In this document: positions 13,021-24,880 of the stretch, one piece after another | Numbering within the stretch: the first letter of the stretch is position 1 | Layout: every line of letters starts with the position of its first letter | From: Cryptomeria japonica | Lineage: Eukaryota > Streptophyta > Pinopsida > Cupressales > Cupressaceae | DNA: 64,000 nt | Assembly (NCBI RefSeq): GCF_030272615.1 | Contig: NC_081409.1 | Span: forward strand, 245,355,502-245,419,501 | Direction of reading: 5' to 3' | Translations under genes and position numbers: made by a program | Notes under the pieces: model-generated | Databases searched by the model: none | Seen by the model: the letters and a program-made list of their open reading frames with translations, nothing else | What the model was told of the DNA's origin: nothing

Positions 13021-13042
13021 TTCATTGGGCGACAAGTAGTGC
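12999..13042. repeat. 22-bp tandem duplication at the RT-deletion junction
   Basis: The 22 bases at 12999-13020 (ttcattgggcgacaagtagt plus gc) are repeated exactly at 13021-13042. It lies where the reading jumps from the RT N-terminus to the end of RNase H, so it probably marks the deletion and its repair. Confidence 0.8.
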
Positions 13043-13694
13043 GACGAATAAACCCCTTCGCCCACAAATCCTCCAACTGAACCCTTAACTCGTTCAACTC
13101 TTGCATGGTCATCTAATAGGGAGCCTTAGAGATAGGCTCATCTCTTGGCACCAAATCAACCCTGAAATCTATATCTCGCTGAGGAGGCATACCTGGAATA
13201 TCACTAGAAAAAACATCTGCAAACTCCTGAAGAATGGGATGTTTCTGCAATAAATCCTCTGATCCAACTCCTTCATCCACATCCTTCACTCTAACCGCAA
13301 ACAACTGGCAACCCTTACGCGCACACCTCTTCATTTGCATAGTGGAAGTCATGCGAAGAGAGATAGGTCTTTGAATACCTACAGTCTCCACACTCCTCCC
13401 ATCCACCCACTACACTCTCTTACCTCTACAATCTATCTATGCTTGGTGAGATCCAAGCCAGTCCATACCAAGAACCACATCATAAGATCCCAAGGACATA
13501 ACACGAAGATCCACAGAAGTATGGCAATCTCCTAAAACTAAAGGACAACTAAGCACAAGGGAATCCACTACGACTTTGGACATTGTAGCTAACTCTACCT
13601 GCCACCTATCGTCTTGCTTTGTAGTAGCAAGCCCGCATCGCTCTACTAGAAAAGGAGAAATAAAAGAGTCTGACGTTCCATAATCAAATAACAC
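13043..13694 (-). pseudogene. Ty3-gypsy protease and start of reverse transcriptase
   Basis: Minus strand, frame of 13694. The retropepsin begins LFDYGTSDSFISPFL; the catalytic D is at 13685-13683, but the expected D-S/T-G triad reads D-Y-G. YDVVLGMDWL, the usual protease C-terminal signature, follows near 13475. After a stop the RT N-terminus follows: EFADVFSSDIPGMPP, then PISKAPY, and after another stop MTMQELNELRVQLEDL and KGFIR (to about 13060). The RT palm with its catalytic Asp residues is absent. The sequence jumps to RNase H at about 13020, so the element lost most of its RT. A 22-bp direct duplication sits at this junction. Confidence 0.75.
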
Positions 13695-13714
13695 TTAACA
13701 AGAGATACCACCTA

Positions 13715-15034
13715 TCATACCTGACGTCTCCACAATGGTGGCTTGATGCTCAACTTGACGGTTATCAACCGCCGCAACAACACGATGAAACCTGCCTGCA
13801 TCTCCAAGTGTAGGCTCAAGGTAGTTGGCTTCTTCTGCCCTGGCATTTGAGAAGTACGCTGAGGACAATGAACGACAATATGCCTTGACTGTCCACATGC
13901 AAAACAATCTCTCCTGCCAAACACTCTGCTACCTGGTGTTGTACTCGACTGCTGAACATTGCCTCTACTAGAAGTTGGTTGAGAAATCTGAGTTGGCTGA
14001 GAAGGAGTAGGTCTCTTGTCACGCTGATGACTATGACTCTTATCAAACTGAAATCTGGCACCTCGTGTAAAGCTCTACTCCTGAGAAAACTTCTTCTTAA
14101 ACCGTTGACCACAGAAAGAAGAAGGATGGCTCCCAGCATATCCTGAAGACTGCTGCTGTGATCCTCTCGCAAAATATCCTGTAACAGGTGCACTAACCAT
14201 CTGTCCTCGAGTCGCTCCTCCTTATGCTAAGGAAAGACTCTCTTCTGCTAGGCCCGCCTTCTCCACAGTTGCGTCCAAGGTCATAGGTCTGTGCATCTGA
14301 ACCTCTCCACTAATACAATCATTGAGACCTCTCACAAAGTGTTGAATCAACATCGGCTCATCATCTGCATACCCAACATACTGTTTAAGCTCGAAGAACC
14401 TGCGCTCATACTTCTCCATAGTCATCCTCTGCTGTCTCAAATCATGGAACTCATCGACCTTCCTTTGCCTCTGATGATCTGAAAGAAATCTAGCATGAAA
14501 CCGCTCCAAGAATAACTCCCAAGCTATCATTGCTATGTCCAGATGCAGCTTTTGTTCCTCCCCGTGCCACCATGTCATTGCAAAATCACGAAGATGCATA
14601 ATCGCACATCTCACCTTGGTGTTACTGCTACACTGGTGCATAGAAAAACATCTACCTAAGTCCAATAACCACGTCTCTACCTCCATGCCACTGCCTAAGA
14701 CATCAAAGGTAGGAGGATGAGTCATATTTAGATCTTTCATGTGACTAGCTACAAGCGCCTCTTGATCCACTTCACTTCTCCTCCTAGGAGAACGCAAGCG
14801 CTCTCTCTCCTGATGCTCCGAATGACGAGATCCCTCATGCTGGTTCTCCTCTTGTCTCGGTCCTAGGCGACCAAGAAGCTTTTGAAGCACGTTCACCAAT
14901 TGTGGAATCACATCATCTCTAGGTTGCTCCTGTTGCTGCTCCTCATGGTGTGACTCTTCAGAAACCTCGGGATGAGGGTTCCTACAAGTACCCATGCAAC
15001 CAGCACAAGGACGATCTCTACCCCTAGCAGGCAT
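13715..15034 (-). pseudogene. Ty3-gypsy gag with CCHC zinc knuckle
   Basis: Frame from 15034 downward (MPARGRDRPC). Residues about 20-80 are Glu/Gln/Arg-rich. The Retrotrans_gag core runs over residues about 105-265: METWLL-type entry, 'AMTWWHGEEQ', 'WELFLERFHARFL', 'MTMEKYERRFFELKQY', 'FVRGLND'. A TAA stop at 14224-14222 interrupts it. The same frame then continues through a Gln/Ser-rich linker (second stop near 14075) to a zinc knuckle CFACGQSRHIVVHC (about 13911-13870). The protease that follows is in another frame, so one frameshift lies between. Gag length and style suit a chromovirus-type Ty3-gypsy element. That lineage call is inference, supported by the initiator-Met-type primer site. 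Confidence 0.8.
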
Positions 15035-15192
15035 CTTGTCTAAGCAAAATGCAAAGGAAACTATAAGCTAATCATCTAAGGAAACTATAACAAGAAAATA
15101 AATAGCAGGGATAAAACCACTAGGCTACCCCATGCCAAATTTTATCATGCACAATGGACTCAATTGAAACCAGAGTACCCAATGTTTGAACA

Positions 15193-15208
15193 TGGGCTCT
15201 GATATCAA
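15193..15208 (-). promoter_or_regulatory. primer-binding site, initiator-Met tRNA type
   Basis: On the minus strand this reads TTGATATCAGAGCCCA, close to the common plant TGGTATCAGAGC primer site. It lies immediately inside the LTR whose end is at 15210, and about 160 bases upstream of the gag start. Confidence 0.7.
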
Positions 15209-15209
15209 G

Positions 15210-16779
15210 TGTAGAGCTTGCCAAAATACCCTAAAGAAACTAAACATCTAACATGCAAATGGAGATAAATTTTTTCTTTATTAACATCTAATAACAACTA
15301 ATGCAACACATAACATCTCCATCTAATAAAATTAATTAACCATACAACCAATTTGAGCATACATCATTTCTCATTTCATCAAATAATGCAAGCGGAAATG
15401 ACATAACATCATTAACATTTCCCTAGGGTACTTGAACATCATTACTTAATTCACTACCATAATAACATCCTACACACGTGATAGGCATATTCCATCTCCA
15501 TTTAATACATCATATTTTAATTCCCGAACCATGAGATATGCAATCTACGATATTATTCATCCCTCGCGACATGCATAATTTCCTTTCTGCCAATGCATCT
15601 ATATGAATTATTCATCATCACTAGATCTAATTAACATCTTCTAACATATTCATTTCTTAATCTACGAATGTTCCTCTTCAAGATTAGTTAACATTCTAAC
15701 TTGCTTTCTAAATATTCCATGGAATAATACAGTTGGATTACAATGCAAATCCGTTTCTATTCCAACCATAACCCACTTTATTTCCATGATTCATAAGATC
15801 ACATCTCTATAATAGTACAATTTGATCCCTAATATTTCATTACAAATATGACTTAATTCTAATTCCAACTGCAATTCATCTTTTAACTACAAGTACATTA
15901 AATACACCATGAGCATAGCTCTTTCTACTACAAGAATCCATTTACTATAAAGAAGAATATTACATTACATGCATTCCATCTTATTCATTACATAAATTTG
16001 CTACAAGGTACATCCATAGTCCATCATGAAGAAGAATCTACATCCACCCAAGAAGAATCCAAGAGAACATCCCAATAGCTAAAAAACACCAACCACCCGA
16101 CCATGTGGATCCAAAGGAACCATCCCCCGTTCTAGGAGATGACACAAGGTCCCAACACACACTCTAAACCTAATCTGACACCCTACCCAAAGAGACTAAC
16201 CACACAAGGACTCTCATGCAAGAACTCACACAATACAACAAGAATGAACTCCCAGAGGCATATAACTCATCAAGACATAAATGCATCCAATAAGACATAA
16301 TCATAAAGGGGAACATATGTAGGAGTGGAGTGCCATCACATGCCATCCTCAAAACATAATAGCATAAGGCACTAGCCTGATGGACATGTGGAGCCATCTC
16401 AACTTATGAGAGACTAAGGGAGATTAGCTTACCATCTTCACGGTCTTCTCATGCTTATCCAAAAACATCCTCCCTAAGACTAAGTCATGAGGCTCAAATC
16501 AATTTATCATCTTATTAATTAATCTAGCTACCCAACCCATCAATTATTAGGTTATCACTTATTTACAAATCATGGTAAACTCCAATGTGCCCAGGTGGCT
16601 TGGACCTCATGCATCCTTACAAGGAACCTCATGCAAGCCTTTCTCTCATACCCCTGGTCATCACAAGGAAGCCTAGTCCCCCTAACATGGCCCAACAATA
16701 AATCACAAGAGGCTCTAACCAAATTAAACATGAAAATAACACTCATAGGCAACCAATAACTTCCACACATACTCTCACA
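15210..16779 (-). repeat. 5' LTR of the Ty3-gypsy element
   Basis: On the minus strand the stretch begins TGTGAGAG (16779 downward) and ends GCTCTACA at 15210, next to the primer site. The outer boundary rests only on the imperfect terminal TGTGAGAG/TGTAGAGC match, so the length (about 1570) is tentative. No matching 3' LTR is visible on the other side, so the element is truncated. Confidence 0.5.
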
Positions 16780-17819
16780 ACCTATGTAAGGCTATAACAA
16801 CATCAAACTTGACAAAATGAGCCTCTTGGCCAAAGAAATACAAGGCATAGCAAGCCACCAAATATGCCAACAGATAAGAAGATAACATCACAGCAAGGGC
16901 AACTCACTTGCTCGTCCACAACAACAATATAACTTTCTCATCAACCATGGCTCATCAACATGGAGAGAGTCTAAAATATCCACAAAGACAAGGAGAGTTA
17001 AATATACATTAAACCATGAAAATACATCAAAACTGATCAAACCCAAAACTAGAAAATATTAGCAGACCTCAATAAAGCCTCTGGTACAAAAATCAACTCG
17101 GGACAATGCCCCAAAAATGACCAAAACTGAGAAAATACATAATACAAACAATTTCGTGCTTTTATCCCATAGAGCAGTGCTTCTGTCAATTATAATAATG
17201 CTTTCATTTCATAGGACAACGCAAACATTCCCAGATTTGCACTTACATCCTCTGAGATGGCACAAACATTTCCAGATTCGCGCTTACATCTTCTAAGACA
17301 ACGCTTATGCTATGCAGAATATTACAGACACAATACAAAACAACACATTTACACGTTTAGACAACGCATCCGTTGAAACAACACATTTACATAGATCACA
17401 TAGAAAACTCAGAAATCTTGTGGGTAAAATATAAAAATCCAGACTTAACCAAAGGGCTCAAAAAATACATGAATAGTGACGCCCAAAAGCAAGAAATATT
17501 ATGGTATAAACAAGGTAAATCAAGTCAGACTATAAACCAAGATCCAACCAAATTTTCTTCACGACAATACGCATATAGAATCACTTCAAACTCACATAAA
17601 AACCAATGAAACCAAATCCAAAACACTTTCAGGCTAAAAGACTCACAAAGGGGGAAAAAAAATCCCATTCAAACTCCCATACAAACAAATGATTCAACAA
17701 CCCAAGTTTATACATAAATTTTACAAAGCCATGAAATGGCATTCTCAAACAACCAGAAATATTATTCCCAACAACTATACAAAATCTCAAATAATATAAA
17801 GTTTCCTTCCCCAAATATT
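16780..17819. other. intergenic; short 41-bp tandem pair
   Basis: No gene seen. A diverged direct repeat of period 41 runs over about 17225-17306: acattcccagatttgc then acttacatc, repeated as acatttccagattcgc then gcttacatc. The words 'acaacgc' and 'acaacac' recur around it. The stretch 17600-17815 is A/T-rich. Confidence 0.4.
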
Positions 17820-19074
17820 TGTTGTCATTTGATCATTTGGTCAACCGGTAATGTAATGTAATGTTTTGATGCAACTGGTACTTGTTTGTAGATGAAAAGA
17901 GGTTATATTTATGTATGATGACTATTTTGTATGTTGTCATTAATGACAATTATGTTTGTTTAAGTCATCTAAGTCCTATAGTTCAACTGACTAAACTTAA
18001 CCGGTAAAGCAGAGACAGTTTCATCAGAACTGGTAATTAGGACTTCAGTCGGTAAATGACAGACAATGTTACATTCTAACAAACGGTACATGAAAATCAT
18101 GAAGATTGAGATGATGTGTTGCAGCAGCTTTGAAGATTATCAAGTGAAGATATGTTAGTGACCGCATGTGCTGAATCGATTTGGTGAACGAGATTTGTTT
18201 GACAAAATAGATTAGTGGATGGAGACTTAACTGGTAGTGATGAAAATAACTCAGATCGGTAAAACGACACAAAAGTGTATTTGTTATGTCGGTGGCCAAC
18301 ATAACTAAAGCGTACAATGCAATATTGTCTAGATGCTTTGAACCTACGAAATTGTAATAAGGTTCTAGCCGACCTTATGATAATTTTAATTGTGTGATGA
18401 GGTATGAAATGATATATATACATGAGCTTGATAGTGTGATATGTGATGAGCGAATTTTGTATTTCTGATAGTGCGAAGATCATAGGAGTTGAGAGATGAA
18501 GTCTTTGTGATGTTGTAAGGTTCTGAAGCAGATCTTATTAGACACATAAGGTGTTGTACTAAGATCATTTGTACATGTTGTCTTCCTAATAGTTGTAGCA
18601 AGAAAATCCTCTTACAAGGTCACTCCTAACAGGGTGCAGTCAGATCCTAACAATTCTGATCATTAAATCCTCTAACCAGGTGACACATTAACTTGTGTTT
18701 GCAAATCCCAGTAACTTGGGTAGTTGCTAACAAGGCTAGTCCTCACATACCTTTTTGTAAAGCTCTTAACCGGGCTTAGACACTTCTAACAGAGTGTGCA
18801 CCTAACCAGGTGTTGTAGACCTTAACTGGTCATATCTCTATACTGCAGATAATGGATCTTGTGGGTATTAACTCCCACCGTGGTTTTTTCCATTTGGGTT
18901 TTCCACGTATAAACTCTTGTGTCATGTGGTTTATGCTTTATGTGGTGATTGCATACATGGTGTTATTTCTTGCATGTCTATTAAGTTTTAAGTAGGTGAA
19001 ACTGATATTCAGTTTTGTATTGTTTTTACTATCACTGATTCACTCCCCCCTCTCAGTGCCTTATAAGTTCATCA
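17820..19074 (+). repeat. 5' LTR of a Ty1-copia-type element
   Basis: Ends ...ttcatca directly before an initiator-Met primer site. Its 3' third has the stereotyped plant copia layout: several 'taaccggg/taactgg'-style short repeats (18640-18850), a 'cccaccgtggtttttt' block, 'ttttccacgta', then a C-rich 'cactcccccctctcagtgcc'. The 5' edge is uncertain: TGTTGTCATTTG at 17820 or TGTTGTCATTAATG at 17932 could be the true start. No 3' LTR was found in the window. Confidence 0.6.
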
Positions 19075-19090
19075 ATTGGTATTAGAGCAT
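19075..19090 (+). promoter_or_regulatory. primer-binding site, initiator-Met tRNA type
   Basis: Reads attggtattagagcat, one base off the usual plant copia TGGTATCAGAGC. It begins right after the LTR end and about 20 bases before the gag frame. Confidence 0.8.
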
Positions 19091-19112
19091 AACTTCCTTA
19101 AGGCTTAACCTC

Positions 19113-20317
19113 TTGGAAAGGATCTCTAATCCTAAGGAAAATATGGGTGAAGGAATGAGCTATAGAGAGATGGCTAGAGAACTTGCTGAAACCAAGGATG
19201 AGCTAGAAACCCTAAGAGGCAAATATAAAGCTTCACTAGCTAAAAGGAAGGAATTGACTAAACAATTGTTGGAGATCTCTGACATAAGCTCTTCAGATGG
19301 GGTGAACATTGATGTACTGGTTGAAGAAGTGGAGAAGTTGAATGGTGAGAAGACTAACCCGAGAAGAGAGCTGGAAGCACTTATAATTCGGATGAGTGAG
19401 GAACTTGAAGCTAGAAGAAAGGCTCAGGATCAGATCTGAGATAAAGAGCATGAAATATTTAAGGTCAAGCATGAGAATGCAACTTTGTATGAACATTGGC
19501 ATGAGGAGAAATAAGAAAAAGAAGCATTACAATTAGATCTTGAAATGACAATGTCTCTTAGAGAGACCCTCATGAAAAGAAATGAAAATCTTACAAAGGA
19601 ACTTGCTGAGGCCAATGAGAAGCTTGATAAATTCAACAAGAACTCCTCTATTCTGGATGAACAAATCCAATATCAAAAGATGAAAGGTGATACATCTGGG
19701 TTAGGATACAATATATCTGAGAAAGGTGAACCTTCCAGTACCAAGAGCAACTTGCATGAAGGTAAAAGTGCTCCTAAGGCTCAGAAGCCTACCGGTAAGA
19801 AAGCTTACAAATCTATTTGCTTTAATTGTCATAAACCAGGACATACTGCTAATGTTTGTAGAAGCAGATCTAATGCTAATATTGGTTATAGAACTAATAC
19901 TAGATATGTACCTAGGAGATTTGAAGGTTATTGCTATACATGCAACATGTATGGGCATAGATAATTTGAATGTAGATATGGAGAAAACAATCCAACACCT
20001 CACATGAACCCAAGACCTATTGGTGACTGGAGAAGGAATTTCACTAAGCGGAGGAACACAAATTAGAAAAGACCTTATGTTAACCGGTCTAGTCTTTATG
20101 AGATGGAAAAGAGAGTCAATGTGACTTGTTCGATTTGCAAAATTTTGGACATGTGGCTATGAACTGCAGAAGAAGAACAGGGAGAGGCAATGCAAGACCT
20201 TGGAGAGCATCTGAAATGACATGCTATCATTGCAACAAATCGAGACACATTGCCAAGTTTTGCAAAACACAGAAGAACCAACCGATGAATCATCCTGCAG
20301 ACCGAAAAGGAAAGTAG
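19113..20317 (+). pseudogene. Ty1-copia gag with several CCHC zinc knuckles
   Basis: Starts near 19113 as an Arg/Glu/Lys-rich coiled coil (ELAETKDELETLRGKYKA). Stops in the same frame occur at 19437-19439, about 19513 and 19962-19964. The first knuckle is CFNCHKPGHTANVC (19818-19859). The second (CYTCNMYGH) is cut by the stop at 19962. After a frameshift, a third knuckle, CYHCNKSRHIAKFC, lies at about 20222-20263. Lys-rich sequence follows. The matrix/capsid part expected before the coiled coil is missing, so this is an internally deleted or unusual gag. The usual protease, integrase and RT of Ty1-copia do not follow; a different ORF does (21037). Confidence 0.7.
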
Positions 20318-21036
20318 AAGGTTGATATTGAAGAAACCAAAGCTGAGATGAAGAAGACCTAGAAGAAGAAGAGTGATGAAAAACCATATGAGGAATCAGA
20401 TTCTTCACCTAATGTGGAGAATCCATCTCCGACAAACTAAGTTGTTTTTGCAACTTGGGGTGAGCTTATTGTCAAATCTTAAGTTGAACCCTTGGATTAT
20501 GTACAGTAAGTTAAATCTGCATATTCTGATGCATTTTGATGAGTTTTTGGATCATAATTAGTAAATATAATTGAGTTTTTGCTACCTGTAATATGCTTTA
20601 GAGTTTGCTAAGGCGTTTTAGGGTTTTGTCAGTAAATCCATTTATTGCAGTAGTTAAAGTGCAAATAAATAGAGATTTTTGAATTTCATTTGTCACTTTG
20701 CATCTTGAGAACTCTTGGCGAAGCAAGAAGAGCATAGATAAGTTTGTGCATGCAACATTCAGATCATTTACTAGCAATTTGAGGTGATCGAAGTGAAGTT
20801 TGATTCGGTGATCGAGTATTGAAAGTTTTTGACGGTCGGAAACCCTAGTACCGAAGCAGAAGAGGTATTTATCTGAGAAATTATACTCTTTGCTTTAAAG
20901 ATTTGCATATTGTAGTATGGATACCCCACATCTTGTTGATGTGACCGAGAGGGAAAGACCTGAATACAAATGACATCCATGCAAGTCGTAGGAAACTGAC
21001 CCTGTCGGTGCCCTATCCAGTGTACCGAATGGTGTT
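20318..21036 (+). other. non-coding spacer between gag and the extra ORF
   Basis: No sustained frame. It contains an 'aaataaatagagattt' TATA-like run (about 20664-20679). It then has leader-like sequence up to the ORF at 21037, as though the downstream ORF had its own transcription start. The promoter reading is inference. Confidence 0.3.
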
Positions 21037-22896
21037 TTGCATGTAGAGGATGTAAGATCCTTTTATCACAACAAACTTGAAGACTTGGGAGTTGCAGTTA
21101 TTTATGAGCAATACAGATCTTTGTGTAATGAACAGGGAAGATTGAAAGAACATTTCAAAAGTTTAGCCGATAAAGGTTTTCATCATGCGATCAATTTCAT
21201 TGATGATTTTGATTCCGAGTTGGTGAGATTTGTTTTGAGCCGCATTCATGATCAGTTCATGTGGTTGCATAGACCTCCCAAAATCACTAAGGAAGTAATC
21301 CATGTTATAACCGGCTTCTGCTCAACGGATGAAGTGCCATTGCTTAGGTCTATACCTAAGAATGATGTTGATAAGTTAATTGGATCTAAATGGGATAAAA
21401 GAGCCATGATTGTGAATGATATTAATGATCCTGCTGTTAAATTTGCATCTATGGTGATTGGCTATAGAATTTTCTATTCAAGCAGAATGAACAACATACC
21501 GACAACAACTATTCACATTGCCTACTAGATGATTAAGGAGGATGTTCATTATGATCTCTGTGAAGCAATGAGAAGCCAAGTAATGGAAAATTTGGAAGCT
21601 GTTAGGAAGGACAAGAAACTGAGATTTAAGTTTGGTCAACTAATTATGGGCTTATTCTTCTATTTTCAGAACTTTTTTCCTGGTATAGGTTATATTCAAT
21701 GGATATCTGATACTCCAGCACTGTTGCAAATAAAGAACAATATTCGGATGATCAAAGACAAGTTTGATGATATCATTTGGGGATATTTCAAGAAATTTTA
21801 AAATCAAATGCATGCAAGAGAGATAATTCTAGCTGAAGTCATAAACAAATATGAGGATTCCATCTGTTTCATGGTTGACACAGATACATGCCTGATGGAA
21901 GCTGTGCTTCCAAGAACCACATGGGTAATGCCCATGGGATATGAAGTAGATAAAGATCTACTCATTGCCTTTGCTAACCATTTATTAGGCCAACTGGTAG
22001 ATGCTACTGCTGAGAGGTTTGGAACCTACAAGGAGAAACTACTGAAAGTGCATTCTAAATTATAGAAATCGATGATTGCAAAGAAAGTAAGAAAAGAGGT
22101 CCATACCTTTGCTGAGCAGACTAGATTCACAAATGAACAGATAGTTGCAACAAGAGCCAAATATGAGGCTCAACAAGGTGGAACTTCTAGTATACCAACC
22201 AGTACCCCCACCAGTAAGACTAGAGCAACCAAAGTAGCTGAGAAGAAGAAAGAAGAAGACACTAAGGTGAAACCTGCTGAATCTCAAAGAGGGAAATCCT
22301 TTAAAATACAATTTTGAAGGAAAGGTAAAACTGTTGAACCTCCTGTTGTGCCTACCCAAACCGGAAAAAGAAAGAAGGAGAAAGCTCACAAACTGGTGAC
22401 AGATATAGAGGAAACAAAATTAGAAGAAGATAAGAGAGCACTAAGGGCAAGTGCTAAGAAGCAAAAGATTAGTTGAAAAGGTAAAGCACCTAAAAAAATA
22501 TTGACACTTGAAGATTCTTTCACTAGAATGATTAAAATTATTAAGGAGTATGGTATTTACAAAGGTTTAAACATACTGTTTACTCATTTTTCTAAAAATC
22601 AACAAAGGGTGATTGAAGATGCAGTCATCTTTAGTATGAACAAGTTTAGTAGAGCCCTCACTGAATTAGAAGGGAAAATTCTAGATTCCTTATATAATTT
22701 GATTGATACTAGGTGGCAAGGGGCAATTAGCCTAGATAAAGAATTTATTGATTATACGCTTAAACACTTGCAACTAGAAGCAATTGAAGAGGAAATTGAA
22801 CAGATAAAGGTAAATGCAAAATATTTGTTCAGATCAAAGAAGAGATTAACAAGATGCTTGTTGGAATATATTTTACCAAACCACCATATATTATAA
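21037..22896 (+). pseudogene. extra ORF of the Ty1-copia element, unknown family, five in-frame stops
   Basis: One reading frame of 620 codons, broken only by stops at 21526, 21799, 22063, 22315 and 22474. There is no frameshift. The N-terminal 170 codons look globular: FHHAINFIDDFDSELVRF, then FMWLHRPPKITKEVIHVITG. The P-P-x-I-[TS]-x-x-x-I-x-x-[IV]-T-G pattern recalls the 'plant mobile domain' class of transposon-linked proteins; this is weak pattern recognition. The middle (21529-22065) continues globular (FGQLIMGLFFYFQNFFPGIG). Residues from about 22140 are Lys/Glu/Thr-rich and disordered, and a final helical part runs 22501-22896. No polymerase, protease or integrase motif is seen. It stands where pol should be, so the element was non-autonomous or has captured a gene. 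Confidence 0.5.
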
Positions 22897-24439
22897 TTTA
22901 TTCCCCCATTTTGAATTTAGCCAATGAGAGTAAAGGGTAGGTATAGTAAATATAAAATATACTTATCCAACATAGTGGGAATGTTTTATTATTATTTTAA
23001 TTTAATGTGCTTGTACACCCTTCTTGGGAAATAAAAGTCAAACTATTAAATAAACATAAGCTATAAATAAATAATCCAAATGGAGATTAAAATTAATAAA
23101 CCAAAGGCTAATAAAATAAATTAAAGAACCAAATAAATATTAGATATCAAATAAATACTAAACCATAGAAAATCAAATAAATAATTAAACAATCAAATAC
23201 CAATAAAGATTAAACCACAATTATAAAATAAATATTAAACAACAATAAGGCTTACCAAATATTAAATAATCATAAAATCAATAAACATTAATTATCAAAT
23301 AAATATAAATACAGAATAATTAAATATTCAAAACTAATAAATTAAGTTCATTAAAATAGTCATTACTAAATATAAAACCACAGATCAAGAGCCACATAAT
23401 TACTCTAACATAATCAAGTAAATCAACCGTCATTAACCAAACTCACAACACCAAGAAGACCAAGCTTACTAACTGACATGGCGAATTATGCCAAGATGTT
23501 GATGACTCACGATGAACAACTTAGACCTAGAGTATGTGAAGGGAACTCATGTCATCTTCGAACCACATAAGCCATTGGAACTAAAGACACACTCAGACTT
23601 GTGAAGCCAGGTGGAGTCGTTGTCTAGTACCTGCAAAGTCCTACAACTATAAAATGACAATACACCATATACGTATACATATATAGAACAAACAAGTGAT
23701 AGAGAATCATGACAACACATCCTGCTCACAATGAGTGATGTGGAATCATCTCTATCACGAAGACAACCAAACAATAGTCAGACACATCTCATAAACATCT
23801 CATCAAATGTAATCATGAAATAGGGCTAACATAATCATAATCATCATCAAAACCATGATAAATCTAATCTATCAATAATCCATCACATAGTGAGCATATA
23901 AAATCCATCGAGTACATTTATCGTCAAATCACATGATCAATCATGATAGTATTAACATCCATATAGATCATCAAAATAACATACGCCCAATAGTGTCTAA
24001 CATCAATAATAAGTAACTGAAGCACATGAGTAATCATCATCCACATCATCAAATACAGTCTAGATAAGTCTATCAAGCATAATATAAAAGTCAACTCTAG
24101 TCAAAATAGGTCAAATCAAGGGTGGACACTACAATTCATATTTCAAGCCTCCAACTCAAAATAATTATGCATGATAGAACCAATATCCAATAGGACTCGT
24201 TTCACCTTGTGTTTTATGACGATGAATTCAATGTGTAGGGAAAAAATTATGGGTTGGATCACTCGGTAGCATATCATTTTGATTTAAGGCTAGTTGATAA
24301 GAGGATGATAGATGACATACTGATGCTTGGAATTGGATAGGATGAATGTTAGTAGGCACATGGGCATCTTTTAACACTTTAATAAGGATCTCTTGATGGA
24401 TAGATGATAATTTTAAAATATCATAAATAGATCAATCAA
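22897..24439. other. A/T-rich spacer with degenerate 'aaataaatatt' repeats; no gene
   Basis: From about 23030 to 23350 the words 'aaataaata', 'attaaacca' and 'aatcaaata' recur irregularly, a decayed simple repeat. 23350-24440 has many 'atcatc/aatcat' words and no sustained frame. Confidence 0.4.
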
Positions 24440-24880
24440 TCCTTCTAGGAGAAGAACATCTACAACAAGGATTGTGATGCATGTTGTGGCTCTTGGTCGG
24501 TATCTTTTGAATCCATTGGCTGCAAAGAGATATTATCATTGAAGCTTCATTCATTGGAACATTTCCTTAGTCCAGATGACAAGTATGAAGCTATTAAATA
24601 GGTAATGGTTACATTAACCAACCAAGATGGTGTTGACATAAACCTAGCAGCATCACATGAATGGATGTTTTCTCCTCTGCAATTTGTAGCTGGCCTTGGA
24701 CCTAGAAAAGTTGCTTCCATACAAAGGGCTATTTTGAGGGCTGGAAGAGTTTACAGTCGCAGAGAATTGTTGACCCCTCTAGAAGCTATGAAGTGACTTG
24801 TCTTTATAACTGGCAGCCGCAGAATGGAGAGGTTAAGGAGGTTGAGGATCCATATTTTGCCAAAGCGGATACCATTAAAC
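24440..24880 (+). pseudogene. SPT6L: SPT6-like transcription elongation factor, pseudogene fragment
   Basis: SPT6 is a conserved histone chaperone that travels with RNA polymerase II. Three blocks match its helix-hairpin-helix/YqgF-end region in order. IV-x-x-VVALGRYLLNPLA lies at about 24469-24520. After a small deletion and frame change, EILSLKLHSLEHFLSPDDKY lies at 24527-24586. From 24605 comes VTLTNQDGVDINLAASHEW, then MFSPLQF, then GLGPRK. The last two blocks share a frame but are split by a TAG at 24599-24601, where the family has a sense codon. A TGA at 24794 ends the fragment and similarity fades by about 24860. There are no introns across about 400 bases, so it is a processed copy or a decayed exon cluster. 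It cannot make a full SPT6, which is well over 1000 residues. Confidence 0.8.

Noticed and set aside
15189-15212. Possible tRNA gene near the 'tctgatatcaag' run
   Set aside because: Only the tRNA-complementary primer site is present; no cloverleaf around it.
21037-22896. Reading the extra copia ORF as a functional host gene using suppressed stops
   Set aside because: Five stops, no introns or splice signals, and a retroelement context make a decayed element ORF far more likely.
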